Source of the DNA: Lindgomyces ingoldianus
Taxonomy: Eukaryota > Ascomycota > Dothideomycetes > Pleosporales > Lindgomycetaceae
NCBI RefSeq assembly: GCF_010093535.1
Contig: NW_022985190.1
Span: 263,443-327,442 of the forward strand
Length of the DNA: 64,000 nt
Reading direction: 5' to 3'
Made by a program: the position numbers and the translations under genes. The notes under the pieces were generated by a model. The model was not told the DNA's origin, did not search any database, and saw only the letters and a program-made list of their open reading frames with translations. This document shows positions 35,129-48,555 of this stretch, in pieces; position 1 is the stretch's first letter, and each line of letters opens with the position of its first letter.

Positions 35129-35569
35129 GGGGAAATAAAATACGAAGAATAGGCGATGCCCAAGATCATGTGGAGTTGGTGGTATTAAAGCTGCGAGACC
35201 CGCCGTTCTTATGAAGCTTGCATGTGAGCAGAGGGTTGGCCGCGCAAGTTCTGAGATGCAAGGATCTGCGAGATTCTTAGGGCTCTGATTGGCCACTTCC
35301 CAAGCATGGTGCATTGGAAGTTCTGGATCAAGTATTTCGACCCGACATACGACGAGACCGAACCAATCAATTCCTATGTGTAAGTTGGGTGCGAACAGTT
35401 GTCACCTGACGGCGCGAACGCGTCGTGCCTTTCTTGCTGGTTTCGGCCTAGCTCTCTTTCTTGATGAAGAAGTCACGAATGGCTTGAAGCAGGGTCACCG
35501 CAGAATGAACTCATCTCTTAATCTTTCTCTCAATCCTTTCTAATACCCCGCGTGTTCTCATGTTGAGGG
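35129..35569. promoter_or_regulatory. shared promoter region of the Ada-like and MutL genes
   Basis: These 441 bp separate the two divergent start codons. The half next to the MutL gene is T/C-rich (35500-35550). No TATA box is evident, and I could not identify an operator. Confidence 0.45.
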
Positions 35570-38437
35570 ATGGTTGATGAATCAGATCTAGACCTGCCGA
35601 AGTCCGGCATCATAGCACTGCCCCAGTCAACAGTGAAGCGGATCGGCTCGTCTCAGGTTCTTGTCGACCCAAGCTCCGTTGTGAAAGAACTTATTGACAA
35701 TGCTCTCGATGCTCGAGCTACAGCCATTTTTGTGTTCGTATCTGCCAACACAATCGATTGCATCGAAGTAAAAGACAATGGACATGGTATTCCCGCCGAA
35801 GACTGGCCATTAGTATGTCGACGCTACTGCACCAGCAAAATCCGAGACTTTGATGACTTGAAAGAAGTTGGAGGGAAGTGGTTGGGCTTTCGTGGGGAGG
35901 CGATGGCTGGTATAGCAGAGATGAGCGGGACGCTTGGGATCACGACGAGAGTCGAAGGCGAGTCCGTCGCAGTCCTTCTGAAAATTGGACGAAGTGGTGA
36001 AATTGAATCGTAAGAATATCTCTACCCTGTCAAAATATTTTATCACGTATAAGGACTAATCTACTTCAGTACCGAACGAGCCTCACGTCCAGTCGGTACA
36101 ACTGTCAAGGTGACTAACTTTTTTAAGACTCTTCCAGTTAGAAAGCAAGCAGCTCTGAAGCATTCCGCAAGATGCCTAGCCCAGATTAAGCGCATGATGC
36201 AGGCATATGCGTTCGCGAGACCGACTGTCCGCTTTTCCCTTCAGGTCCGGAAGGCAAAGACGGATAAGGGTAACTGGGTGTACGCACCCAAACCCGGACT
36301 CAGTCCGGAAGATGCTGCATTAAAAGTTATCGGCAGAGAATGCGCCTCCCAATGCAATTGGACTGCCTTGGAAGTGGACGGTTTTGAGATTCAAGCATTC
36401 CTTCCCAGGCCGGATGCAGCTGGAGCGAAAATTGCCAATGAAGGTGCATTTATCTCTATCGACTCAAGGCCGGTATCAACTAGTAGGGGTCTGATGAGGC
36501 AGCTTGTGGCGGCTTTCAAGGAACGATTACGCAAAGCAAATCTAGCACTTGCTTCGACGAAGGATCCATTCATATGCATGAATATCAAGTGTCCACCTGA
36601 CAGCTATGATTCCAACATTGAGCCTGCCAAAGACGACGTTCTTTTCGAGAATGGAGAACTCGTTCTGGGTGTAGTAGACAAACTGCTCAGACTTCACTAT
36701 CCCGAAGTGGTCAAAGAAGAACTTCAGCCACGTAAGTCTGCCCAATGGTCGCAGGCCCATATCCGCGACAGATGGTCGTCTCCAGAGCGATCTTCCTTCA
36801 CCGTTTTTGAAGATGAGAATGCCGGGACCGAACGGAAATCTGTGGACCGGAGAGACGAACAGGAATGCAGATCAAATATCCATAGTATTGACGACGAAGA
36901 CATGGACATGCTTCTAGAGAACCAGGCGCTATTAGAGGTGGAGAAAGGACAACGTGCCTTTGACATGTCTAACCCGTGGACGATTGCGAGGATGAACACG
37001 GCAGTCAAAGCCGGAAGATCACCTGCTAAAACGCAATTTATGACTCTGGCAAAAGGTCCAGGAGATGCTACTACGGATTCAAGTTCACCTTCGCATGCAG
37101 CTAGTGGATTGAACCCTCATATTGAGCTAATAACCCCTCAGACTCCATCAACTTCACAGTTAGGCATATCTCCAAGGAAGGGAAAACTCCAGAGCAGGAA
37201 TCAGTCAGCTCCTGCGACTCGTCTTCGAAACCTTAGTCAGGATTCCATGCACGGCAAGCCTACGGACGAAGAGGTCGCATTCTTATCTGCTCACCAGAAG
37301 TTCAGTGAGCCTCCTTCTGAAGTCAATAAGCCGCGCCAGTTGTCTCAGGTGCCTTCAACATCTAGAAGCCTTCCGCTACACAATGCTCATCACCAATTCG
37401 GTGAAATTCACTCTGACACCAATGAGATGGGTCCCTTCCCTCCAGCACCTTCAAGTACATCAGGCACACCGCTTCACACGATTCCAGACGAATCGTTGGC
37501 TCCGCGTCGGAGTCACTGCAAGCCGCAAGCTTCTACCACCAAACCATTCTCATATCCACTACAACTACAACAACAACAGGGCAATGAAAATTGGGTTGGT
37601 AGTGGACCTTCTTTGTCGTATCCCAATGCTCCGAAACGAATAAAAGCAGCGCGAGGCCTCCCTCTATTCCCTCGAAGTGAGAACCCACAACTTCAGGGGC
37701 CTGTAATTGAAGTCGCTGAGCATCTTGTTGATGGACTCAATTTGGCGAACAACACAGATATTCGGGACTTCTTTAGACAGAAGAAGCAGTTACAACCGAG
37801 TATACCAAGCGATGGCATACTCGATCATGGGTTCGAGTTTTCTTTTACGCCTTCGTCTTTTACTCCTGTCAATCCGCGATCGAGCTATATGTGCAATGGA
37901 CCTCAAATCTCGACTAGCTATGAACTACATCATGAGACAAGCGACATTTTAGGCCAGCGGCGAGCGTACACTGATCGTGAAGCCCCAGTGTCCGGTCCTG
38001 TGAATGGAACATCATCAGGATCTCCTCCTCTTCTACCATCCGCACCTGACAGTGGACTAGATGCCGCCCCTTGTCCCCAGCGTCGTCGAACCATCAATCA
38101 TATTCACTGGAGAAGGTCCTCTGGGCTCCCTCTCGAACGCACTCCCCTCGACTGTCGTGTACACAATTTGGTATTGTCTCTTTCCACGTCTCTGCCCCTA
38201 ATCATTCAAATTAGCCGAAAACTTGATATGAGGCGGAACAGGGTGGAGTGGGGGGATCTGCCTGATGAGGTTCATGATGTGTTCGCCATGCTAGTGACAC
38301 AGGGACAATTGAAAGCGTGGAGTGCGAATCTCGATGCGCTTTTGGATAAGTGGTATGAGACTAAAGAAGGCGTCCACGCGAGGATGATGCTCGAAAAGGG
38401 GATTAGTAAAGCACTGAAAGAGAGGATGGGGGGCTAA
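35570..38437 (+). CDS. MLH2: MutL-family mismatch repair protein, MLH2/human-PMS1 type
   Basis: Two exons (35570-36009, 36070-38437; 60-nt intron) give 935 residues. The N-terminal GHKL ATPase carries motif I ELIDNALDARATAI (Glu40, Asn44), motif II DNGHGIP (from Asp69), and GFRGEAMAG (106-114); GTTVKVTNFFKTLPVRKQ follows the splice. The start LPQSTVKRIGSSQVLVDPSSVVKEL and the spacing match human PMS1 and yeast Mlh2 better than MLH1, yeast PMS1 or MLH3. The long middle (about 400-830) is Ser/Pro-rich and disordered. The C-terminal 100 residues lack the DQHA-x2-E-x4-E endonuclease motif, as in MLH2. It probably pairs with MLH1 as an accessory factor in mismatch repair or in limiting meiotic gene-conversion tracts, in the nucleus. 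Orthology to MLH2 is inferred from N-terminal similarity and the missing motif. Confidence 0.85.
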
Positions 38438-39409
38438 TTCATAGGAATCTTGCTAGTTCCTGAGGAGGACATGTGTGGTTGAGAGGGATAACGTAGCTGT
38501 GCATGTATTTGAGGGCCGAAAAGCGGAGTAGAGCCGTCGAAATTTGATTTGAACACCTGCAAGCGTTAATTGATGCAATCAATGTCGCCTGCTCCATAAT
38601 ATGTGGGTAGCATCGCATTATCTCTACCACCGACATGTCTCTCATTCCATTAACTTTTTAAGGCCTCCCAAGTCGCCCAGCACTACTTCTAACATCTTTG
38701 AGATGGCATGAAAATCTCGTCCGCCTTTTTCGGTGACGTCCGAGCATGCTGATACGGAACCCTTGGCACATGAGCTGAGTTGGCCTCAGCCAATCACACT
38801 TGAGCGAGCTAGCCGCAACGAGCAAGGCAAGTGGCTTTTGGAGTTTCAACACCACAAAATTATTCAGAGAGTCGGCGAGGACAGGGGTCCACCGCGTAAG
38901 AATGCATGCAGAGCCACCCCCGCCATCCATCTCATTGGGTCCTGAATCTTCCAACGTAACATGGAGGCTGAGAGGTCCGTCCGGGACAACTTTTCTCCAG
39001 GAAGTTTCCCTGAAATGTAGCCCTGTAGGGAAGGCGGTGACATGGGCAACAGCTGCGCTTCGGACGCCACTGTTCGTATCCGAAATGCCAAGAGTGCTGC
39101 TTCTGAGGCTGGATGCTACTGTACCTTGATGGGGCTCAGTGCTCTCTGGAGGAGACACCGGCGTGTGTCTATTTTGACGCATTGGAGGGATGGGAGGGAG
39201 CCCGGCGTCGTGATATAAGATTGAGGGGGATGGGATTCTCTTTGGTCATCAACTTTGGCTACTTTATCGTCGTCTTCTTCTTCTCTAGGCTGGTTGGACA
39301 TTTTTTTCCTTCCAGTTCCATCTAATAGCGTTCATTAAACCATATACGGTCTTTTCGCATCTCTCTTCTCCGTTCTATCACTATTATTCCAGATAGATCA
39401 CGACCCACA
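38438..39409. other. intergenic
   Basis: This 1-kb spacer lies before the orphan secreted protein gene. Overlapping frames of 110-174 codons on both strands (38658-39182) have no protein features and were not called. The last 150 bases are C/T-rich leader. Confidence 0.55.
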
Positions 39410-40495
39410 ATGCTCTCCCTAACGCCCCTCCTCCCTCTCCTCCCTCTCCTCTCCCTCACATTCGCCCACCCCTCAACGGAGCCCCTAATTTCAAAGACCC
39501 TCATCCTCCCACGCGCCACCCCTAACTATGGTAGCTGCACAGAGCCCTTCATTGGGGTCTACGCCCTCGCCAACAAACAAATCGTCTTCAGGCCCACCAA
39601 CCAAAACGAATTCAACCTGCAGCAAGACCCTGATTTCTTCCTCGTCGCTTCTTACATTTGCGAAGCCCTCCGTACAGGCTGTATCGCACCCCCTGAAACC
39701 CTCCAATTATGCTGGGACTCGTACGGTCGCGCGAGCGAACTGCATCCAGATAAGAATGATGTCTGGCAGATGGCGACGTATGCGACGAAATTCAACGACG
39801 GGCTGAAAGGCCTGGATCCCGGGAATGGCGGACCCCCCGGCCCAGACCATTATGAAGTTGAGATCTGGGCAGGGCCGATGACGGTGAAGATTATCCAAGG
39901 AGGTGATATGCCGGAAGCTGCTGCACTGGTTGACGAAATCTTCAAAGTCACTGATTCCGGGGACTTTGAGAAGAAGACGAAGGACTTGCCTGCGAAATGC
40001 AAAATCAGTACCAAGGGATATAAAGATCTGGCTAACGGCAAGAAACTGTCAGATGCTATGAAAAAAGTGTTGTTGGATTTGTCCGCACCAGATGGCCTTC
40101 AATCGGTATTCCAGTATTCACAGCAGCGGAAAGCGGTGCACTGCAATGGCTGGTTGGTACCGGGCGGCGGGTGCTGCAACGGGGTCAAAGACGAGAAGAC
40201 TGGGAAGTGTCAAGATGGATTTCAGTACACGACGTTCAAGTACATTCACCTCCCCATGACGTTCTCGATGTACGCGACAATTCAGCCGAATAATAAACGC
40301 GGGAATGGACACATGGAGTGGACGATCGAGTGCAGTGATGCGGGCGATATTGTGCAGAAGGATTGCACTTTTTGTGCGCAGAATAATATTTCGGGGGATA
40401 AGAAGACCCAGGCGCAGAAGACGATTAGTGATGCAACTGGTGGGATTGCGAATACTATAGATGTGAAGTGTGATTTGCAGAAATGCAAGAAATAG
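39410..40495 (+). CDS. secreted cysteine-rich protein of unknown function
   Basis: A single exon gives 361 residues. The first 19 residues (MLSLTPLLPLLPLLSLTFA) form a clear signal peptide, and a basic-residue site follows near LPRATPN. The mature protein has 14 cysteines, clustered towards the C-terminus (HCNGW, GGGCCNGV, KDCTFC, then VKCDLQKC), so it should be disulphide-bonded. The middle is Lys/Asp-rich without repeats. I recognise no catalytic motif or named domain. The C/T-rich leader and clean single frame support a real, expressed gene. Its position between a DNA-repair gene and a splicing factor gives no hint of role. An extracellular or wall-associated function, or a host-interaction role, are both possible. 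Confidence 0.8.
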   Translation: MLSLTPLLPLLPLLSLTFAHPSTEPLISKTLILPRATPNYGSCTEPFIGVYALANKQIVFRPTNQNEFNLQQDPDFFLVASYICEALRTGCIAPPETLQLCWDSYGRASELHPDKNDVWQMATYATKFNDGLKGLDPGNGGPPGPDHYEVEIWAGPMTVKIIQGGDMPEAAALVDEIFKVTDSGDFEKKTKDLPAKCKISTKGYKDLANGKKLSDAMKKVLLDLSAPDGLQSVFQYSQQRKAVHCNGWLVPGGGCCNGVKDEKTGKCQDGFQYTTFKYIHLPMTFSMYATIQPNNKRGNGHMEWTIECSDAGDIVQKDCTFCAQNNISGDKKTQAQKTISDATGGIANTIDVKCDLQKCKK

Positions 40496-40853
40496 AGGTT
40501 TTAGGCGATTTGTACATATAATGATTGCGCTTGGGTATGGGAATTGGATGGCGATTGGTAAATATACTGTTTGAGCTTTGAATTCGAAATTTAGATGGCT
40601 CTCTGTGGATTTTATTGAGACCCTGCGAGCCAACTAGCTGCTCGCTGAAACATGAGGTGAAGCTAAGGTGATTTAAGGTCGTACCTTGTAACGTGGTATA
40701 TATATCCCATTCCAAGCCTTTTGAAGCCCCAGCCTAAAGCCTGATGCTCCGATCATTTGATCATACGACGATAGCCCTGTCATTCACCCAAGAGATGCTA
40801 TTGTACAATCACAATCATTTGTGAGGTGCCCCCGCCTATTGGTCGTGTATTAG
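40496..40853. other. convergent 3' regions
   Basis: These 358 bp hold the 3' ends of the secreted protein gene and SNU114. No other gene is visible. Confidence 0.6.
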
Positions 40854-43800
40854 CTAGCCATCCAAAATTCCGCTCTCCTTTAGCTGCCGGAAGAGCTCTG
40901 GCTCCAAAAACTTGCTGATCGTGACGTCCTCAGCCAGACCCTTCCTCCTCCGTGTTTTGAGCACGAAGTCCCTTGCCAGCGCGTGAGGAGCAGCAAGTTC
41001 GAGCGGTCGCAATTTAAGGTCCTTGTCGAGAGGGTCGCCCGGAACGATGGACCAGCGGTCAAAGACCAGTGAGACGGTCGCTTGGCCTTGAGTGTGTATC
41101 TACGCAGAGTTAATGTGTAAGCAGAGCTGGGGGAAAGAGAGGATAGATGTTGACGTACCCTCAAGTCAGTCTCAAACCCGAAGCTGTCAATGACCGGAAT
41201 TAGGCCCCGCACACTGTACAACGGGGTCCCAGCAATGGGACCATCCTGCAACACATGACCTCGCCTCCTGCCCAAAACCGTGTATAAACTGCTCACTGCA
41301 TCAGCAGGTCCAATCATGCTACAACTGTACACCGGTTCCATCAACCTCGGGCTAGCCATCAGGAAGCTCGAATAACAGGCTCGCCGGGAGGTAGGAATGA
41401 TTTGACCACCACCACGGAATATGGCTTCATCAGCGAGATTAACATCGGTGATACGGAATTTGGTGTTGCGGATTGGTTCTTCGCAGAGTGGTCCTTCACG
41501 AGTAGCCCAGCTGAATCCTTGCCGGATAGTGTCACGCACCTGTCGAAGTAGCTTCGTATCTACTTCTGACGGAAGGGTATCGTTTTGGAGAATATTCGGT
41601 CCCATGTCGTCAGGTCCAAATGCCCAAATGTTTCGCGATGCCAGCAAATCGTAGCCGTAATTCTCCTCGAAGAACTTGCCAACAACGCGGACAGGATCCT
41701 TAATTCTAACCTTGCCAGCCTCGACGTCTTCTGCAATCCCTGGATCTAACGGCTCAGCAATCATGGTGAGTTTGTTCTTTTTGTTTGGAGTAAGGGCGTA
41801 GCATTTTATGGCAGACATCTCTACAACAGTCTCGCAGAAACGGGTGACAGGATCCGAGACCTTGAGCTCCATGTCGGCGTACAGCCGCCGTAGGTCATGA
41901 AGGACGCAGTCCATGTACAACTCCCCAGTGCCGAGCACAATGTGCTCTCCAGATTCTTCTACTTTCGTGGTGATGAGAGGGTAGGACTTATTGATTTTCC
42001 GTAGGCCGTCAAGCATTTTTGGGAGTTCGGAAGGGTTGATAGGCTCGACTGCGACTTTGAAAACAGATTCAAAGAAGTGTCTAATCGGTCGGAAAATATA
42101 TGCATCTTCATCATTGGGGAGTTTCTGGGCCACGATGGTGGCAGTCTTGACAATTGAGTTGTCGACACCTCCGAGAAGGACCCAGTTGCCTGCTGGAACC
42201 CCACTGGTAGGTACGTTGTATCGCGACTCCGCAATCCATGTGTCCGTGATTGTGGAGACAACCATGTCTTCTTCGTCCTCAAGCGTGTAGCCTTCGCCTA
42301 AAACGCGCACCGACTGAGGGGACCGTGCAGTGCCACTCATGACTCGTCCAAGACAATGGAACGATTTGGCGTCTGTTGAATTGAACAATTTTGCAACATG
42401 AACGACTAACGGGCCATCCTGGTCGCACTTCTGCATAGCTTCTGCAGTCTTGCTGTCCAGAGGGCCGGTAAAGTATTTTTCTAGCATCCGTTGCGCACCT
42501 TCCTGTGGTGATGGAACATGTTCGAGGATCATGTCGACAAAGCCCGTAGCAGGGCCAAAGTATTGCTCACATACCAGGCGCATGAGCTCTCTAGCATCCG
42601 TTCTATATTGTGATGGTTTGAGCTGAATGCCTAATTCGGCCAGCGTGTCCTTCAGGTCCTCGGGGCTCTTGCTAAGTGTGTGTGAGTAAAGCTTATAAAC
42701 AGGCTCGAGTATCCAGTAAACGAATGATCGCTTTGAGCCTTCCTCTACTCCCTTACGGGTGAATTTGCGACTCCGAGGGTTGTAAGAGATATCTCCCCAC
42801 AATCGCATGGAGAATGCAGGGACATCGATGTTCTTGCTCTGTTTCCCGAAACCAGGCCCTCTCTTGCCTCCTGGGTAGAAATTGGCATACATCTGGGCGA
42901 ACGATTTTAGTGTGAAACACCAACGCATGCTTGTACAGGCGAATGCCACGTTGCCTTTCTCAGGACTTAGGCGCCTCTTCTCTCCCTGTCCTGGGAGGGT
43001 ATCTTCGATAACGGTATTGACCTCCTCGATTACATGCTTGATCTTAAAGTAGGCGTCCTGTGGGGGAAGCTTTAGCTCTAGGATCAGTCGGTCCAGTTTA
43101 TTAACCACTAAAGTCAAGGGCAGGTCTTCTAGCACGGCGTGTTTGATGATCTGCTCCGTGTTCACCTGAACGCCCTCGACCACGTCCACGACTAGGACCA
43201 CGCCATCGACCAATCGCATCGAGGCGGCAACCTCGTCGACGAAGTTGACGTGTCCTGGGGTGTCTAGAATGTTAAACAAATGCGATTTCCGCGCACCGTT
43301 TTGTAGAACCAGGCTCATGGGTGCCGCCTTGATTGAGAGGCCGCGTTCACGCTCAAGAACATGCACATCGGTGTACCGCAGCTGCTCCTCACGCTTGCGG
43401 CCCTTTGCTTTGTCCAGTCTTTCCTGGATATCATGTGTCTCCATAACCAGCATATCCATGAAGGCCGTCTTTCCATGATGCAAATGCCCAGCAATTGCGA
43501 TGTTTCGTATCTGATCGGGATAGTTCATTAAATCCGCGAGAAAGTCCCTCTTGAAGTGAACTGGAGGCAAGTCCACCTCCTGCACTGTGAACTTTTTCTG
43601 CACCACCGGCTCTATAATCGGCTGTGTCAATGGCTGCGTATCTTCTTCCTGGACAAGAATCTCTACACCGGGCCCATAGACGTCTGAGGCGGATGGATAG
43701 TACTGCTTGTCCTCGTGGAGGATCACGGCGTTCGATGGGCCCTCATCGTCGACCTCCATAAGCTGCTGATCCTCCTCCAATGGGGGCTCGCTTTTCTCCT

Positions 43801-43961
43801 CATCGCCAAGGACGTAGGCATCCGCACCCTCGCCCGTGGATTGCGCATCCGATCCCGAGTCGGCCTCGCCAATGAAGTTTCCGAACCTATGGGGCGCATT
43901 AGACGTGCCAAGTCAAACAGAGAAACCCGAAGTATACATACTCGTCGTATAGATCATCCAT
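40854..43961 (-). CDS. SNU114: U5 snRNP GTPase Snu114 (EFTUD2, 116 kDa component)
   Basis: Three exons (43961-43942, 43886-41159, 41099-40854) encode 997 residues, normal for the family. The tiny first exon encodes MDDLYDE; splicing joins it to FGNFIGEADS, as in orthologues. An acidic N-terminal segment precedes an EF-2-like GTPase. G1 is GHLHHGKT (about residues 140-147, with the His replacing the Asp of elongation factors, as is usual in Snu114), G3 DTPGH and G4 NKLD. EF-G-like domains II-V follow. The last intron (41100-41158) must be removed to give GFETDLRIHTQGQATVSLVFDRW; reading through gives an unrelated tail. The protein drives spliceosome activation and disassembly with Prp8 and Brr2 in the nucleus. 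It is divergent from ERG10. Confidence 0.97.
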
Positions 43962-44256
43962 CGTGGCGGAAGATGGGTAAAGGCAGCGTTTGAGGTGAGA
44001 CGACAGCTCCAGCTTGAAGCTTTCCAGATATTTCGAGATGCTTGGCGCGGGTCCGGCAAAACGTCTAGCCTAGCGCGAAAGAAGGCGGTGAACACTGTTA
44101 AGGGAACGGCCAATCAGGTGCTGGAATGTTCCTCTCCCACTCCCAAAACTCCACCCCAGCTTCTTTCGCTCTCACACAACTTGCTCGCGTGCAGTGTGTC
44201 AATCTTGCGGTTTTTCTCCTTCTTTTCTCAACATCAGTCCTTAGACTCCCCCCAAA
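43962..44256. promoter_or_regulatory. bidirectional promoter region between SNU114 and ERG10
   Basis: These 295 bp separate the two start codons. The ERG10 half is C/T-rich (44130-44250). No TATA box is evident, as is common for housekeeping pairs. Confidence 0.45.
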
Positions 44257-45684
<1,428 letters not shown>

Positions 45685-48555
45685 ATCCCAACAGGAAGGA
45701 GGAATATGTAAGTGGACGGTAGGGGAGAGACTACATAGACAATTGCATGCCTATTTAATTGAGAAAACATACTAAGACCACTAACCAGTCATTTAATAAC
45801 AATGACCCCTTCTCTCCCCTCCATGTTCTTTACCCCAATGTCTCACGGATTCCAGGATTTTATCGTCACGACTCTTTGACTATTATCTCCTAAATCAAAA
45901 GCGTACCCAAACTCGATTCCTTTTCTACCAACCCCCCCGCGCTTATCTGCCTTCCTTGCCCTACCCCCTTTAAGATCTACATAATGGTCTTCTCACATCC
46001 TGCCTTTAACCCCCCTCTCCCGCTTCCTCTCCTCTTCCATGCCTCTCTTTCGCCATTCTACCCTTGAATGAAAAACCATTGACAAAAATACCACATATAG
46101 TGCAACCACAACCACAACCACAACCACCAATATACTCGCGAATACAAACACATCCAAAATTGCAGGGAGAAAGCTTCTGCGTGCCACACGCAGCTCAAAA
46201 CTCTCACATTCTAGAATTTGTTCTCTGTCAACTACCGGCGGTGATGAGAGAGAGATGAGTTCGCTTAGGGTCCCAGGCTTCGAGCTAAAAACCTGCATTA
46301 TAGAGAATCGGGATAGAGATCAGGACAGGGAGATAAAGCAAAGTATATCTGCCGAGTGCGATGTCCAGTCCTGTGTCTGGATCTGGGCCTGGCTCTGTGT
46401 ACTCACGGAATTCCAGTGCTAGTACCAGTGCCAGTTACAGTGTTGGGCTGTGTGTGAGACAGACAAAGGTAGGCTGTTCACCCTCACTGCTAACACTTCC
46501 ACCGCATGCAACCTCCCTCCTAGCTTCTTGCCTCTATCCCCGTCAGACCGCCCCTGTAGCCACTCGTTTCCTCTCGAGCTATCCAGAGCACCCTTAACAT
46601 ACGGCTCGCGCTTCTTAGCCTGCGAAAACAGAATGAATCCTTACCGACTCGTTCCCTCTCAACCACAATATCCAACTCCCCAACCACCAACCCAAACACT
46701 AACCCCAAAACTAAAACGATTTACCTCGGCATCTCAGACACGCCCATCGACTCCCTCCTCCGCCATGGCTTTTCTCCCCAGAAGGGGTGGAATGGTGGCT
46801 AGTATATCTTATAACCGTCCCCACATCGCACGCTCGCGGGTAGTGAGTAGTATTGCCCGCAGGACTGACCTATTATAACTACCAGGACTGGTGCGTTAGA
46901 GTTGGCAGAGAAGCGGGGATGGAAGGTAGCGCAGTAGCGAGAACAGGAATATATTGTTTAGCGGGGAGAAAGGTATTATTCCAGGAATTGTGGGTATGAA
47001 GGAAATGGAAAACCGGTGCTTGTTTGCGCTGTTGCGGTAGGAGCGTCTGCGGGTTGGGGAGTTAGGCTTGATGGGTATGGAGATGGATATGTAAAGTTAA
47101 GAAGATGAGGGTAGGTGTGATACTCGCGCTAGTATTGAAGCATATAGAGAGAGACTCAAGAGTGCCGGGGAGTTGGGGCAGATGCGGAGCAAGTGTTTGG
47201 GTTATTTTGGAGGACGAGCAGGTTTGGATATAGGAGATAGGAAGATGGAGGTCTGGCTGAACTCAAGGATAGAGATGAAATGAAAGGTTAGCTATGAAAT
47301 ACTAGTGCGCGATGGAAATCTTGACGGCGGATTGAAGGAAAACATCATAATGGAAGTTTGCACAGTGCGGCGCAGTAACGAAAGGACAAAAACTTGAAAT
47401 TGGGTATTCTACCATACGACCTGGCGTGCCGTGGTGAGGAAATGGATTTCTCCGATGACGATGAGACAAAGCATTCCAACCTCTAAAAAATTATGTCAGG
47501 CAACCATATCCTCTATTCGGAAGGAGGCCAAAGAAACACTGGCTCATCTCCAAATTAAGCCTTATTGACTAACATGTTCGGAAACTAGCCCGAAGGGATC
47601 CGCACGATGGTGTTGTACTAGCATGTGATCGTTAAGGCTCCATCGAGCATGTGATTGGTTAAAATTGGACGACGGAAATAAAGATGGTTATTTAAGGGGC
47701 TGGAAGAGGTAGGGGTTTCAGAAAGTGGGGCGATTTTGGGGAGATGGGTCTGGAAGGGATGAAGGAGTCCGGAGTGGAGGATGGAGGCGTCGCGTGGTTG
47801 TGGTGTTGATGGAATCCGTAGGGGAGGTTTAAAGTGTGCGGAGAGTTCTAAAATAAACTGTTGGAACTAAGAACAAACTAGGTGATGCATGGAAATAAGC
47901 ATAAAGAGATGTACTGTTTGAAGAAAGTCATTTGCACGACAAAGAATTCTCGCGCAAGCATCACCCAGGTACGGACTTTTTACTATACAGTTAATCTTTC
48001 AAAGGACCGGACCTTGCCATCCTTAAACATACAGCCACTGCCGAATCTAGTAAACCAGGCTCCCACTCGTACAATGGTCGAGCCAAAACGTACGCAACGG
48101 AGTACTTTTTTAGTTCATGGCTGCGCCATAAACGGAGGTCGCAAGACTTTGGTTTCGATTTGGGAAAATGCTGTCGGTTGGGCTGCCTTGAGTTTATGCG
48201 AACTTAGAAATACTAAAAGGCGCACGATATACGATCTATACAATACAATATCCGTGAATGTGGAGATTCCAAGTGCTGAGTCCGCCGGGCTAAGTCTCTC
48301 ACTGTCAACGCTATTTGCCTATATCCTAATCGACCCTTAATGAAACACGTGACTACTAAGTCCTACTTAGCAACTCGTTGACAAATCCTTGGCTTCTCGA
48401 CTGTAAATTTATCGAGCATGTGCGAGTAGAAGGTTCGCTAACGCCACTCTGTCACTTCCCAACTTTTTGTTTTCAATCCTTTCTCCTTCCATCCTCTCTA
48501 AGATACAGCGAGACCTGGCTAGTCTATCCTCAGTAAAGTTTCTTTCTTACTAATA
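45685..48555. other. gene-poor, strand-asymmetric stretch
   Basis: This 2.9-kb stretch has no confident gene. The plus strand is C/T-rich at about 45790-46060 and A/G-rich at about 46860-47300, so both flanks look like leaders pointing at 46.36-46.86 kb. In that centre a short plus-strand frame from ATG 46361 is Ser/Gly-rich and followed by plausible intron signals (donor near 46470, GCTAAC branch, CCTAG acceptor), but the joined product stops after about 50 residues. A 152-codon frame at 47882-48340 has no features. Confidence 0.45.
46103..46126 (+). repeat. (CAACCA)4 microsatellite
   Basis: Four perfect 6-bp units occur within the C/T-rich block. A minus-strand frame across it encodes a Val run, which is a by-product of the repeat. 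Confidence 0.8.

Noticed and set aside
38658..39182. 174-codon minus-strand frame before the orphan secreted gene
   Set aside because: A plus-strand frame of 110 codons covers the same bases; neither has domain, signal or leader support.
45993..46298. minus-strand frame with a Val-rich 'transmembrane' run
   Set aside because: The Val run is encoded by the CAACCA microsatellite and is best explained as a repeat by-product.
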